A stretch of DNA of 64,000 nucleotides from Brevibacillus_H sp049846925 (GCF_049846925.1 NZ_JBNCMT010000012.1:80027-144026), one strand, 5' to 3'; shown: positions 1 to 9,783, counted from the stretch's first letter. Program-made: numbers and translations. Notes: generated from the sequence alone by a model not told the origin.

Positions 1-1999
1 TGTCAGTTGGCAGAAAAATATCCACCATAGTGCCTTTTCCCTTTTTGCTTTGAAACGTGATTCGCCCCTGATGTGATTCCACAATTTTATAACACATCAT
101 CAAACCAAGGCCTGTTCCTTTTTCTTTTGTTGTATAAAAGGGCTCCCCCAGTTTCTTCATCCGTTCCTCCGGGATTCCTGAGCCATGGTCCAGAAAACGA
201 ATCAATACTTCCTGATGTTTTCCCGGTTTCACTCGAATACGAACAATGCCGCCCGAGGTCATAGCTTCCATCGAATTTTTCAAAATGTTGATAAACAACT
301 GCTTCATTTGGTTCTCGTCACATGTGATTGGCGGCACCGCATCAGAAACTTTCATAGTCACCTGGACATTATGCAGCAACAATTGAGGTTGCAGGAAGGA
401 AAGCACATTTTCCAGGATAAACTGGATTTCTTTTTGGGTTGTTTTCGTTGCTTGTGGTTTTGCAAGCGTCAAAAAATCATTAACAATTTCATTTATCCGA
501 TCAAGTTCAGCATGCATAATGTGGAAATACTCTTTTTTATAATTCTCCCCTGCTTCCAAAAATTGGACAAATCCTTTCAAAGAAGTAAGCGGGTTTCTGA
601 TCTCATGAGCGATGCCTGCTGCCAGTTCACCTGCAACGGTAAGTTTATCTGACTTGCGCAGCAATTCTTCTGTTCGCTTTCGATCAGTAATATCCTGCAC
701 AGAGCCTGTAATAGCCAGTTTTCCCCGGTAGATGGTCAAGGTAAAATATGCCTCCAGATTGACGATCGTTTTTTCCTTCTGTATCCCTCTAAACTGATGA
801 TGGGGAGTGTGAACCCCCTTGAGGCTGAGATCCAACAATTCTGCGATCTCCTGTCGGTCAGAAGGCAAAACGAAATTAACGAAGAATTGAGCACTTATCT
901 CATCAGCAGAATAGCCAAATATGTCAGCAAAACGAGGATTGGCATAAACGATCCGATCTTCCTGCAAGATGAAGACCCCCAATGTTGATTCTTCTACTAG
1001 TCCCCGGTACTTTGCCTCCGCTTCGATCAATGCATCGGATGTCTCTTTTTTTTCTTTCAGTTCCAATAGCTGCAACAAGACAGCCATACATAATACAAGG
1101 ACTGCTCCAAAGGAAACGATGTATTCCTCTTGATGGACAAAAACGACTGCCGTATACATAATCAATACGCTAATAATGGAAATGGTTGCACCATGTTTAT
1201 TTCCAGAAGCAAACCGTTCCCGAATCAGATTGTATTCGTCCTCCTTTTCTTTAAAAAAAGCAGAGAACCCAATCAGCAAAAGACCCAAAGCCCAAATCGG
1301 GTCAACATATCCTCCAAAATAGCTTTGGGCGTCTTTAAATGCGAGCAGGAGCATGTTGATGCTGTTCGCAATAAACTTCAACAGAAAACCTAGTATGAGA
1401 AAAAAAAGCACCTTGCTGTTGTCCGGCAATACAAAATACAAAATAATCGTTACAATGAATAAGCCCAAATTGGCAATGGAGTAAAAAAAATACATGTATA
1501 AATAACTGTACGTATTCAATTGTAGGGCGAAACCAAGGAAAGGTTGCACGATGAACTCATAGCTAAGCACAGACGCAACCGCTAGAAAAATGAGTAACTC
1601 CAAAAACGTTTTAGCCACAAGATATTTCTTTCTGTAAATAAACAGCTTGTGTAAAAAGGCTGCGTAGAAACAGACATATTGAACAGACCAAAACAGATCA
1701 GCCACGCTAGGAATGGACGGAATTTCTTGGAGGATCAGCTCCTCGTAATTCCACAAACTCTGTGCCACAAAATAGCTCAGATTCGCTGCTAGTAGAAGAG
1801 CCCAAAAGCTCTTCTCCCGTTTGCTCGAACGAAAAGCTTGATATATCCAGATGGATGATAGAAATGGAGCAATCATATGCAAGATGTTTCCGCCGAGCAA
1901 TTTGAGAAAAGCATGATCTTTGGTTACATTCAGCCAGGCACAATAAAAAGCACTGTACAGAACCATCATGATGATTGCTTTATTCTTCGAGAGTCCCAT
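1..1999 (-). CDS. Membrane PAS sensor histidine kinase (C-terminal end cut by the window edge)
   Basis: Reading leftwards from ATG 1999 (GGAGGG seven bases upstream), the frame is open to base 1, so about 666 codons are present and the stop lies outside. Residues ~1-320 hold a series of hydrophobic helices, an integral-membrane sensor region. A PAS domain follows (~330-440; LGVFILQEDRIVYANPRFAD). The HisKA helix has the H-box AGIAHEIRNPLTSLKGF (His ~465). The HATPase has an N-box (~566), G1 (DHGSGIPEE) and G2 (EKGTGLGL). The family autophosphorylates the His and passes phosphate to a response regulator or, for KinA-type kinases, to Spo0F. No response regulator is adjacent on this side. A Kin-type sporulation kinase is possible but not shown. 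The kinase class is certain, the signal unknown. Confidence 0.93.
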   Translation of the reverse strand, partial: MGLSKNKAIIMMVLYSAFYCAWLNVTKDHAFLKLLGGNILHMIAPFLSSIWIYQAFRSSKREKSFWALLLAANLSYFVAQSLWNYEELILQEIPSIPSVADLFWSVQYVCFYAAFLHKLFIYRKKYLVAKTFLELLIFLAVASVLSYEFIVQPFLGFALQLNTYSYLYMYFFYSIANLGLFIVTIILYFVLPDNSKVLFFLILGFLLKFIANSINMLLLAFKDAQSYFGGYVDPIWALGLLLIGFSAFFKEKEDEYNLIRERFASGNKHGATISIISVLIMYTAVVFVHQEEYIVSFGAVLVLCMAVLLQLLELKEKKETSDALIEAEAKYRGLVEESTLGVFILQEDRIVYANPRFADIFGYSADEISAQFFVNFVLPSDRQEIAELLDLSLKGVHTPHHQFRGIQKEKTIVNLEAYFTLTIYRGKLAITGSVQDITDRKRTEELLRKSDKLTVAGELAAGIAHEIRNPLTSLKGFVQFLEAGENYKKEYFHIMHAELDRINEIVNDFLTLAKPQATKTTQKEIQFILENVLSFLQPQLLLHNVQVTMKVSDAVPPITCDENQMKQLFINILKNSMEAMTSGGIVRIRVKPGKHQEVLIRFLDHGSGIPEERMKKLGEPFYTTKEKGTGLGLMMCYKIVESHQGRITFQSKKGKGTMVDIFLPTD

Positions 2000-2015
2000 T
2001 CATTCCCTCCAAATT

Positions 2016-2050
2016 ATTATAAATCTAAATATATTTAATATTATCTAAAT
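2016..2050 (-). promoter_or_regulatory. Putative kinase promoter with two direct repeats
   Basis: On the minus strand a TATAAT (2016-2021) lies 17 bp before the kinase start codon, which leaves a very short leader. Two identical 8-mers, ATTTAGAT on the minus strand (2023-2030 and 2043-2050), are exactly 20 bp apart, two helical turns. They sit in the -35 region, where no good -35 hexamer is visible, as expected for an activator-dependent promoter. Function is inferred. Confidence 0.4.
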
Positions 2051-2120
2051 TTTCCATGTACATCCACTTTTCCATGAAGAAAATAGCACATTCGGCTTTA
2101 TCTGTAGATGGTGAAATAGC

Positions 2121-2145
2121 AAAAAACCCCGTCTGTCGCGACGGG
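2121..2145 (-). terminator. Intrinsic terminator-like hairpin in the divergent intergenic region
   Basis: CCCGTC / GACGGG arms (2128-2133, 2140-2145) with a six-base loop. On the minus strand the hairpin is followed by G then TTTTTT. It points towards the kinase but lies upstream of the kinase's likely promoter, so it would stop antisense or read-through transcripts from the right rather than end a known gene. Confidence 0.5.
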
Positions 2146-2185
2146 ATTTTGGAATATTGCCTGCAAGTGGAGTACTGTACGCCTG

Positions 2186-2191
2186 TATAAT
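2186..2191 (+). promoter_or_regulatory. -10 element for the ATPase-LuxR gene
   Basis: A perfect TATAAT 45 bp before the TTG start of the downstream gene. No convincing -35 hexamer stands at 16-18 bp, so activator help is possible. Confidence 0.4.
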
Positions 2192-2236
2192 ACTGGTAGT
2201 ATACTTTCTGTATGATTACTGAGGAGGGGTCCATAC

Positions 2237-4291
2237 TTGGCTGGCACGTGGGGAGATCGTTTACGTCAACTAAAACAGCACTACTTCGTTGGGCGAGAAG
2301 CTGAAAAAGAAATCTTTCAATCTTTCCTCCTGCAACCCGAACGGACAGAACGGGTTCTTTACCTGTTTGGTCCCGGTGGAATCGGCAAATCCACCTTAAT
2401 CGACCAGTTTGGTATGATCGCCAAACAACATGAGACTCCGTTTTTGGTTTTGGACAGCCGTGATTTTTCCCATTCTCCGGAAGGTTTTTGTGAAAAGCTG
2501 TATCAACTGCTCGACTTCCCCGACACTAGTGACCAGGGAACTGCGAATCAATCGACAGCAGGTAAGCTTTCGGACTGTTTAGCCCTGGTGTTTCAGATGG
2601 CAACCGAGAAGAAAGTCGTACTTGCGATCGATACGTACGAAGAAATGGGTGATCTGGACGACTGGCTGCGTGATTCATTCCTTGTGGAACTTCCCGATAA
2701 CGTACTCGTCGTTTTGGCTGGAAGACTTCCCTTGAGCGGAGAATGGTTAAGCCCGATTTGGAGCCCTTTTGTCCAGGTGATTCCCTTATCTGTGTTTGAT
2801 TGGGATACGTGTTTTGCCTATGCTGCCAGATTCCCAGGAATTTCGGAAAAACAGATCAACGAGCTGTTTTTCTTGACCAAAGGCCATCCGCTGACATTAT
2901 CTTTGATTCTGAACCTTTCTCGGACACCAATCATGGAAACCGTAGACAGCAAGCTGGATGATGTTTTGAAACAGGCTGCCTCTTGCTGGTTGCGTGAAGT
3001 TTCCGACCCTTTTTTGCAGGAAATGATCGAAGCCGCATCCATGGTACGCATTTTTAATAAAGAAATGCTGGAAACGATGTTAAACGAGACGATTTCCATC
3101 AAACAATTTGAGCAGCTAACAGCGCTCTCCTTTGTTCGAAAATCGAAGCGTGGCTGGTTCATCCACGACTTGCTCCGAGGACCGCTCAATCAGGAGTCAA
3201 AACGCAGACAGCCTACAGCGCACGAGAATATGTGGCTTCGCTGCATGGAATATATGAAGTTGCAATTGTCACAACACGCCATGGATTCTGATTTTTCGTT
3301 ATTGGCCGTTGATTTGATCTACGTCCTGGGAGACTCGAAGATCCGCTCCATTTTTCTTGATGAAACAACGGAAAACTCCTATTACGTAAAAGCACTGCAC
3401 TCGGATCAGCTAAAGGAAGCCTATCAGTACATGCAACGCGTCACCAACGAACAAAAGAATGTCATACAACAATTTTTTGATCCCCATACACACGAGCCTT
3501 ATGAGAATGTTATGCCGTTTTCTTTTATTAAAAGTGCTTATGAGCTGCTTTCATTGGAAAAGTGGGCGCAGTTTGGTGAGCAGGTCGTGTATGTGATTCG
3601 AAATGGCAATCATGAAGCAGGCTGCCTGATTGTCGTCGTTCCGATTCACAGCGAATCACTGCCACATCTTGCGTCGAGCCCTGTTTCCAAGCATTATTTT
3701 CAGACGCTATCGCAGGAGGAACGTGAAAAACTGGCACAGTCACCAGAATCTCCTGCCGGATGGTTCTTTTATCACCTCGACCAGTGGGGAGACCATAGTT
3801 CCCCTGCTCGTTCGACCTTGTTTCAAATGCTGATGCTGCTACTGATGCGCAGTGGTCTTTTCGTCCATTCATCACCGCTGCAATTGCATCAGGATGTGAT
3901 GATCAGTCTTGGTTTCGAAGAAGTACCTGCAGCAACCCACCATGATTTCGGGCATGAGTTCCTAGCAAAGACGTTTCACCTTGATCTGAGAGGCGACCAA
4001 CGCTTCGCTTATTTGGAAAAGCTGCTTACCAGCTTCAGTCCCCCACCATCAGAAATACCTGAAAGTTCTAATGAGCGGATGAACGAACCGGATATCAATC
4101 ATTCACCACTAACGCCTAGAGAAAAGGAAATCGTCGAGTGGGTGTTAAAGGGACTGACCAATGTTGAGATCTCCAAACATCTCTATCTGTCTGAAGTCAC
4201 GATTAAAAAGCACTTGGGCAAAATTTACGCCAAGCTCGGTGTCCATAGCAAAGCACAGTTGGTAAAGAGCATCATGAAAGGAAATCCGTAA
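2237..4291 (+). CDS. STAND-type ATPase with C-terminal LuxR DNA-binding domain
   Basis: The start is TTG 2237 with GAGGAGGGG seven bases upstream; no ATG gives a better fit. The 684-residue protein opens with an AAA/NB-ARC-like nucleotide-binding domain: P-loop FGPGGIGKST at ~44-53 and Walker B-like VVLAIDTYEE at ~128-137. A long helical middle region carries no recognised repeats. A canonical LuxR/GerE helix-turn-helix sits at ~620-678 (LTPREKEIVEWVLKGLTNVEIS). The architecture resembles MalT/STAND regulators, where ATP and ligand binding drive oligomerisation and promoter activation. It is shorter than MalT (~900 aa) and lacks obvious TPRs. It is divergent from the kinase, a possible functional link. 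Ligand and targets are unknown. Confidence 0.9.
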   Translation: MAGTWGDRLRQLKQHYFVGREAEKEIFQSFLLQPERTERVLYLFGPGGIGKSTLIDQFGMIAKQHETPFLVLDSRDFSHSPEGFCEKLYQLLDFPDTSDQGTANQSTAGKLSDCLALVFQMATEKKVVLAIDTYEEMGDLDDWLRDSFLVELPDNVLVVLAGRLPLSGEWLSPIWSPFVQVIPLSVFDWDTCFAYAARFPGISEKQINELFFLTKGHPLTLSLILNLSRTPIMETVDSKLDDVLKQAASCWLREVSDPFLQEMIEAASMVRIFNKEMLETMLNETISIKQFEQLTALSFVRKSKRGWFIHDLLRGPLNQESKRRQPTAHENMWLRCMEYMKLQLSQHAMDSDFSLLAVDLIYVLGDSKIRSIFLDETTENSYYVKALHSDQLKEAYQYMQRVTNEQKNVIQQFFDPHTHEPYENVMPFSFIKSAYELLSLEKWAQFGEQVVYVIRNGNHEAGCLIVVVPIHSESLPHLASSPVSKHYFQTLSQEEREKLAQSPESPAGWFFYHLDQWGDHSSPARSTLFQMLMLLLMRSGLFVHSSPLQLHQDVMISLGFEEVPAATHHDFGHEFLAKTFHLDLRGDQRFAYLEKLLTSFSPPPSEIPESSNERMNEPDINHSPLTPREKEIVEWVLKGLTNVEISKHLYLSEVTIKKHLGKIYAKLGVHSKAQLVKSIMKGNP

Positions 4292-4317
4292 GTCTTGCTG
4301 CCCGGCAGGATTTACGG
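4286..4317. terminator. Shared bidirectional hairpin containing both convergent stop codons
   Basis: Arms CCGTAA (4286-4291) and TTACGG (4312-4317) enclose an inner CTGCC/GGCAG stem. The TAA of the LuxR gene is inside the left arm and the stop of the convergent membrane gene inside the right arm. The T-run is only three bases, so termination strength is uncertain. Confidence 0.55.
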
Positions 4318-4776
4318 TTTCCAAACCGCCAGTATCAGATTGAGAACCACACCAAGATGGATTACATCAAATCCTCTCGTCATTTCCCCTATCTTGGCAT
4401 GTACTAGCTCTCTTCGTTCTGCCCCCAATTCGATGGATTGCTCTACTTCCTTTTTGACTGCTTTCATTCGCGGAGCCACATACGTGAGGAAGCCCAGTAA
4501 TCCAACTACCATCACCATTTGCTTAAATCCAAGCCAGCTCAGATGAAAAAATCCAGCACCTGACAGGAGGCTCATCGTGATACCTGTAGCAAGCAAACAG
4601 ACCGTGATCACCATAAAATAAAGCTCTGTCGAAAGCATCATGCGGATCAGACCAAGCTCCATTTCCGTTCCACGTAGACGCCGTATATTCCCGACCAAAA
4701 AAACACGTTCATAGATCGCTCCACCGAGCCACATAGCAACACAGATCAGGTGAATCGTTAATAACGTAGTGTACAT
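4312..4776 (-). CDS. DUF2269/CopD-like small integral membrane protein
   Basis: 154 residues with four hydrophobic segments (~1-22, 45-70, 78-102, 135-152). The N-terminus MYTTLLTIHLICVAMWLGGA has the His-x(8)-Gly-Gly look of the CopD/DUF2269 superfamily, in which the helix 1 histidine can face a metal or haem. ATG 4776 follows GAGAGGGAAG. It is convergent with the LuxR gene and has its own short leader. Function is unknown; a role in copper or redox handling is only a family-level suggestion. Confidence 0.7.
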   Translation of the reverse strand: MYTTLLTIHLICVAMWLGGAIYERVFLVGNIRRLRGTEMELGLIRMMLSTELYFMVITVCLLATGITMSLLSGAGFFHLSWLGFKQMVMVVGLLGFLTYVAPRMKAVKKEVEQSIELGAERRELVHAKIGEMTRGFDVIHLGVVLNLILAVWKP

Positions 4777-4934
4777 CCGTCATCTTCCCTCTCAACTCTT
4801 TTTTGCTCTTTTCACGAAAGAGACAAAGTTCACATCTTGTTCCTTGAGCTATCTTAGCGCATCACCACACGGAAAAACGATTATCCAAAAGTATACCTAT
4901 ACGTATAAAACGATACGGCAGATAAGAAAACATA

Positions 4935-4974
4935 TAAAAAGCGCAGCCCCTCTTTGTTAAAAGGTTCTGCGCTT
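4935..4974 (-). terminator. Terminator of the Ig-like surface protein gene
   Basis: AAGCGCAG (4939-4946) pairs with CTGCGCTT (4967-4974); on the minus strand the stem runs directly into TTTTTATAT, just after the stop codon at 4981. Confidence 0.85.
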
Positions 4975-4980
4975 CACCTA

Positions 4981-7900
4981 TTATTTCGAAACTGTTACCT
5001 TGATCGTAATCGATCGACCTTTATACTTTGCCTTAACGGTAGCTGTACCAGAAGCGATTGCAGTAATGACACCATTTTGAACGGTAACCACCTGCTCATT
5101 GCTCGACAACCATTCGGCTTGATCCGTAATCACCTCTTTGGAATGATCCTGGTACGTTACGGTCAACTTGATTTCTTGTTGTTTGCCTTCTACAAGTGTA
5201 ACCTTCTTCTTGTTGGCTGAGATGCTTTTAATTTTCTTGTTTTCCTTCACTTCTACCTTCAATTTTACTGTTTTGCCGCCATATGTTGCGGTGATGGTTG
5301 CAGTTCCTGGGGCGATTGCCTTTACTTCCCCTTTGTCCACCGTAATCACTGAAGAATCGTCTGAAGTCCATTTCGCATCCTTGGTCACGTCCACTGTTGA
5401 GCGATTGGAGAGTTTGGCTGTCAGGTTCACTTGCTTTGTTTCGTTACTTTGCAGTGACAGACTAGCTGGAGTAAGAATCAATTCCTCTACGGTTGCTTTA
5501 GACACAGTTACGGAGATCGTCGTACTATGCCCCTCGAAGCTAACCGTCACAATGGCCTCTCCTTCTTTTTTACCTGCTCTGATCGAACCTGGTTTGACGA
5601 TAGCCAGGGTATCGGAACTACTAGAATAGAGAGTCTTTTTGTCATAGGTGATCTCTTTTTCTTTGCCATCTTCATAGACAGCAAATACCGAGAATTTCCA
5701 TATACGATTTGGCTTTAGTCTTACCTGTTGTTCCGTGACTTTCAAGCCAGTCAGCTTTGCCTCTTTTTCCGCCACTTTTACTACGCAAGAAGCCATAAAG
5801 TTTCCTGAAACTGTGGTTACTGTGATCGTAGCTTCTCCCGATGCTACAGGTTTCACGTATCCGCTCTGGTCTACCGTGGCTACCGCAGGATTGCTACTCT
5901 TCCAGATCACTTGTTTATTGGTTGCATTCGCTGGAGTAATGAAAGCAGTCAAACCTACACTGGAATCACCGACCTTCAGACTCAAGTTACCCTGATCCAC
6001 ACTCACACCCGTTACTGGAATATCTTGATTCGTAGGCGGCGGCGGATTTTTTTTCACCACTTGCGCCGATGCTTGTGCTGATTCATTCCCCACATTGTCA
6101 AATGTTTTTGCTTCAATCTGTGTGGTTCCTATGGCAGTGATTGTAATCGGTGCAGCGTAGTCCGTCCATGCTCCCCACTCTCCTGAATTCTCCTTCGTAC
6201 GGTATTGAGATTTCAACACACCTGACGTTGCATCCGTTCCATTGTTGATCTGGAAGGTTACGTTCTGTGTTGTTGCGGTTCCCGATGTATAGCCTATCGG
6301 TGAAGTAAACTGAATGGCTGGCAATGATGGTGCGGTTGTATCTATGATGATTTTTCCAGGGTACCGCTCTTTAGACTTTCCATTATTTACATCAAGATCG
6401 ATTGCATCATATACCCCATCAGGAATTGCGTCCGTTTCCAGGTTCCATGTAAATGTGAAATTATCTGTTTCTGGCTCAGCAGTAGGGGCGTGCATCATAC
6501 CTGTCGATTTACCTACGCTCCCAAACTTTCCTTTTACCGTGACGTAATCGTTATCAATGTCCCAAACCTTCCCTGAGATGGTGAACGTTTTGTTTCCCTC
6601 TTTGTTGGATACGATTTGAGTTGCAGGACTGGTGAACTTGATAACGGGTGGATTGGTTTTAAATACACTTCCATTTTCTAGATTTGATTGATTTCCAGCC
6701 TTGTCAACTGTCACTGCCTGAATAAACGTTAATCCCATACCTGTGATTGTGACGGGGTCTGTTAGCTTGGTCCATGCTCCCCACGTGATCATATCATTAC
6801 TCAAACGATATTCATAATGTGATACCCCAGATTCTGCGTCCGTTCCACCGTTTATTGTAAACGTGACATCCTGGTTTGTTGGATATCCAGAAGTGTAGCC
6901 AACTGGTGAGGTGAATTGGATTGTCGGTTGGGTTGGTTGAGTAAATTCGACCAGTATTTTGCCGCTGTACAAGGCAAAATCAACCTCGTCATGACTATCC
7001 TTTGCGAGAAATGGAATATTGATATATTCTCCTGGTGGCAAGCTGTTTGTTCCATCATCGGCGCTCCACGTCAGCGTGAAGTTATTTTCTGTGGGAACAC
7101 TGGTGGGAGCAGAGGCTACGGTTACTGATTTGGTAATGCCTCCAATTGCTGCACTGACTGTAACGTCATCACCATTGATGTCCCACACCTTTCCTGAAAT
7201 AGAAAAGGAGCTACGCCCCCAAACATACGAAGCGTAATGATCGGCATTTGAATCGGCTAGCGTGAGATTCGGACCCTGATCCAGGACGAATGGCTTCTCT
7301 ATATCTCCAAAACCAGCAACATCAACATCTGATTTTAAATAGAGAGCAGGACGAACCCCGATGGTGTTAGCGACAGCATTCGTTGAACTGATGTTTCCAT
7401 CGCCAGAAACGCTACGAACTTTATTTGCGGTATCGGCATTTGAATCTCGTAACCAATATTCCCATGTCTTTTCTGATTGTAGATCTGATGAGCTGTATTC
7501 TGACTTCAAAACGGCCTGTGCGGTTGGATAAGCTCGATGGTTCCACTCTCTCTCATAGACATACTGCTGTATTTCCTTCAATGAAGGTACAAACACGAGA
7601 TCAGTGACATCCTGGTAATAAGCTGTATCAGCATTCTTAATGTCGTCAACAGACAGGATAAGATCAGATGCATGTGCCTCTGTCCCGCCATTTTTGACAG
7701 CTTCATCTGTTATCGACAGAATCACTTTATGTGTAATTGGCTGGATGACGGAGCGTTCCAATGCTGTAAAATTGCCATCAGCTAGAAATCCCGACTCACT
7801 CTCATAATTATTGAATCCATCAGTTACATGAGCATCATCTGGCACCTGATGAGTGAAACCAACTGTGCTATCACTCGAGTTTAGCCATTCACGCAAATTG

Positions 7901-8202
7901 GACGTTTTCCAAAAATTACTTCCATAAACCAAACGGTTCCCATCCTCGTCCGCACGATTCTCAGACGCATCCCCATAGGCATCGAATGGCTTGATGCTAA
8001 GAATCTTATTGGAAAGTAGCAAGTAACCATTGGAGTCAGTATGAATCACCTTCCAGATAATGGGCTCTCCGTTATAAGAGCCTAGCTGCATATATGACCC
8101 TATCGAGATGGTACCCGCTGCATGAGCATACTCAGATGTAATGGCACTAAAGAGAAACATGGCCATCATAAACACTATTTTCCATGCTTTTTTGAAGCTC
8201 AA
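4981..8202 (-). CDS. Large secreted protein with DUF6273 and bacterial Ig-like (Big_2) domains
   Basis: I place the start at TTG 8202, preceded by GAGGTG at proper spacing. It begins a typical signal peptide (MSFKKAWKIVFMMAMFLFSA...YAHA). The frame stays open to 8295, but that extension lacks a ribosome site and would bury the signal. About 1073 residues are encoded. A DUF6273 domain (~35-320; cue YWLRDS...IGVRPALYLKSD) resembles C-lectin-like/FGE-type folds. Two near-identical OmpL47-type segments start QFTSPVGYTSG and QFTSPIGYTSG, interleaved with cadherin-like stretches. About four Big_2 domains (VTGVSVDQGNLSLKVGD type) end the protein. No LPxTG or SLH motif is seen, so it is probably shed or held non-covalently. 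Adhesion or matrix function is inferred. Confidence 0.88.
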   Translation of the reverse strand: MSFKKAWKIVFMMAMFLFSAITSEYAHAAGTISIGSYMQLGSYNGEPIIWKVIHTDSNGYLLLSNKILSIKPFDAYGDASENRADEDGNRLVYGSNFWKTSNLREWLNSSDSTVGFTHQVPDDAHVTDGFNNYESESGFLADGNFTALERSVIQPITHKVILSITDEAVKNGGTEAHASDLILSVDDIKNADTAYYQDVTDLVFVPSLKEIQQYVYEREWNHRAYPTAQAVLKSEYSSSDLQSEKTWEYWLRDSNADTANKVRSVSGDGNISSTNAVANTIGVRPALYLKSDVDVAGFGDIEKPFVLDQGPNLTLADSNADHYASYVWGRSSFSISGKVWDINGDDVTVSAAIGGITKSVTVASAPTSVPTENNFTLTWSADDGTNSLPPGEYINIPFLAKDSHDEVDFALYSGKILVEFTQPTQPTIQFTSPVGYTSGYPTNQDVTFTINGGTDAESGVSHYEYRLSNDMITWGAWTKLTDPVTITGMGLTFIQAVTVDKAGNQSNLENGSVFKTNPPVIKFTSPATQIVSNKEGNKTFTISGKVWDIDNDYVTVKGKFGSVGKSTGMMHAPTAEPETDNFTFTWNLETDAIPDGVYDAIDLDVNNGKSKERYPGKIIIDTTAPSLPAIQFTSPIGYTSGTATTQNVTFQINNGTDATSGVLKSQYRTKENSGEWGAWTDYAAPITITAIGTTQIEAKTFDNVGNESAQASAQVVKKNPPPPTNQDIPVTGVSVDQGNLSLKVGDSSVGLTAFITPANATNKQVIWKSSNPAVATVDQSGYVKPVASGEATITVTTVSGNFMASCVVKVAEKEAKLTGLKVTEQQVRLKPNRIWKFSVFAVYEDGKEKEITYDKKTLYSSSSDTLAIVKPGSIRAGKKEGEAIVTVSFEGHSTTISVTVSKATVEELILTPASLSLQSNETKQVNLTAKLSNRSTVDVTKDAKWTSDDSSVITVDKGEVKAIAPGTATITATYGGKTVKLKVEVKENKKIKSISANKKKVTLVEGKQQEIKLTVTYQDHSKEVITDQAEWLSSNEQVVTVQNGVITAIASGTATVKAKYKGRSITIKVTVSK

Positions 8203-8293
8203 GATCAACACCTCACTTAAATTTCTTCCGGTGACAGGCTTGTCCAACAAAATGCTTTTCCTATCTTTGAAGATGATAGCAAGAAGAAACGAC

Positions 8294-8397
8294 AAAAAAA
8301 CCTAACTAAAGTTAGGTTCTGGAATATTTCGATGATTTTTTACAATTTTTCCTTACAATTCAAAAGGTAAGCCCTCTTCCAACGAGTGGAAGAAGGC
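8294..8397 (-). terminator. Terminator(s) of the amino-acid permease gene
   Basis: A perfect inverted repeat AACCTAAC-TAAA-GTTAGGTT (8299-8318) is followed on the minus strand by seven T residues. A weaker hairpin (CTTCCA/TGGAAG, 8376-8392) precedes it, immediately after the permease stop. Confidence 0.85.
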
Positions 8398-8403
8398 TGT
8401 AGC

Positions 8404-9783
8404 CTAATTATTCGTGGCAACCTGTTGATTTCCTTGCGTGCCTTTATCAGATTCTTTTCGATACAGCAGATAGCTTCCCGTGATCACCAGCAATACCATC
8501 GCATAAAACACCGTTCCCATCACAGGAGAGGTGATTACGACACCGACAAAAATGATCAGCAAGCTGATAAGTGCCATCCATGTCGTTACGGGAGCACCAA
8601 ATGCACGGTACCCTTGTGGACTGCTCTCTGTTTTCCTACTCCGCAGGTGAGCAACCAACAGCATAATCCATACCGACATCACCGTGTACGCCGGAATGAT
8701 CATCAAGTACCCAAAGGTTTGTTCTTCTGCAAAAAAGGCGAACAGCACACCAAGGTACAGGAACAGCACACAAACGAGAATCGCTCGAACGGGACTTTTC
8801 TGTTTCGACAGCACGGCCAAAAACTTCGGTGCTCGTCCATCTTGTGCTTTGGCAAAGAGCATTCGCGAAGAGGCATACATATTGGAATTGGCAGCAGAGA
8901 TCATGGCGATCAACATGACGAAGTTCATGAAATCAGCAACGTAAGGAATTCCAACGGATTCAAAGACAGTAATAAACGGGCTGGCACTGGCTGAAATCTG
9001 GTTCCAGGGAACGAGACCCACGATAATCAGGATCGGCAATGCATAAAAAACCAGGATACGCAAAATCACGCCACGTGCGGCACGAGGGATTACCTTTTCC
9101 GGTTGCTCTGTCTCGGCAAGCGTCATCCCGATCATCTCGGAACCACCGAAGGAAAACATGACGACAAGCATTGAAGCAGCGATCCCGGATAATCCAAGCG
9201 GGAAAAAGCCCTCATGTGCGGTTAGATTCGTAAAGCCAACAGGTGCAAAATTCTCCGTCCCAAAAAACAGCAGGTATCCACCAAGGAAAATAAACAGAGC
9301 TAGCACACTAACTTTAATCCCTGTCAAAACGTACTCCACTTCACCAAAAACATTCACTTTAAACAAATTCAATGCAGTAATCACAAGCGAAACAATCAAA
9401 GACAAGACCCACAGCGGCGTATCGGTAAACCAGTATTGCAAGAAGAAAGCCGATGCTACAATTTCTGCGGCCATTACTACGACGTACATGAACCAGGACA
9501 TCCAGCCAACGGAATAGCCGGCAAATCTGCCCACTGATTTTTCAATTAAATCGAGATGCGTTCTTGCTCCACGATTGTGAACCACCATTTCTGCCAATCC
9601 TTGCATGACAGCCAAAAGGAGTAAGCCACCGATCAGGTAGGAGATTACTACCCCTGGTCCTGCCACACTGATCGAGTCACTGCTTCCCTTAAAAATTCCT
9701 GCGCCGATTGATCCTCCCAGAGCGATCATCATAATGTGGCGTGATTGTAAATTGCGAGCTAATCCATGTGATTGATTTTTCAT
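8404..9783 (-). CDS. APC-superfamily amino acid permease
   Basis: 459 residues, about 12 transmembrane helices. The first helix shows the APC signature MIALGGSIGAGIFKGSS, where the unwound GSIGAGIF segment binds substrate amino and carboxyl groups. The TM6-TM8 region (FSFGGSEMIGMTLAETEQPEKVIPRA) is typical of the amino-acid transporter (AAT) subfamily. Length matches the family (450-480). ATG 9783 has AGAAAGGTG upstream. It is likely controlled by the TrmB-like regulator just upstream, because an 11-bp motif is shared by both leaders. Substrate cannot be read from sequence. Confidence 0.92.
   Translation of the reverse strand: MKNQSHGLARNLQSRHIMMIALGGSIGAGIFKGSSDSISVAGPGVVISYLIGGLLLLAVMQGLAEMVVHNRGARTHLDLIEKSVGRFAGYSVGWMSWFMYVVVMAAEIVASAFFLQYWFTDTPLWVLSLIVSLVITALNLFKVNVFGEVEYVLTGIKVSVLALFIFLGGYLLFFGTENFAPVGFTNLTAHEGFFPLGLSGIAASMLVVMFSFGGSEMIGMTLAETEQPEKVIPRAARGVILRILVFYALPILIIVGLVPWNQISASASPFITVFESVGIPYVADFMNFVMLIAMISAANSNMYASSRMLFAKAQDGRAPKFLAVLSKQKSPVRAILVCVLFLYLGVLFAFFAEEQTFGYLMIIPAYTVMSVWIMLLVAHLRSRKTESSPQGYRAFGAPVTTWMALISLLIIFVGVVITSPVMGTVFYAMVLLVITGSYLLYRKESDKGTQGNQQVATNN

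Noticed and set aside
185..652. 155-codon plus-strand frame opposite the histidine kinase
   Set aside because: Lies wholly opposite the HisKA/HATPase coding region, has no ribosome site and no recognisable motif; antisense shadow.
8386..8994. 202-codon plus-strand frame opposite the amino-acid permease
   Set aside because: Composition heavy in His, Arg, Gln and Asn and no ribosome site; antisense shadow.
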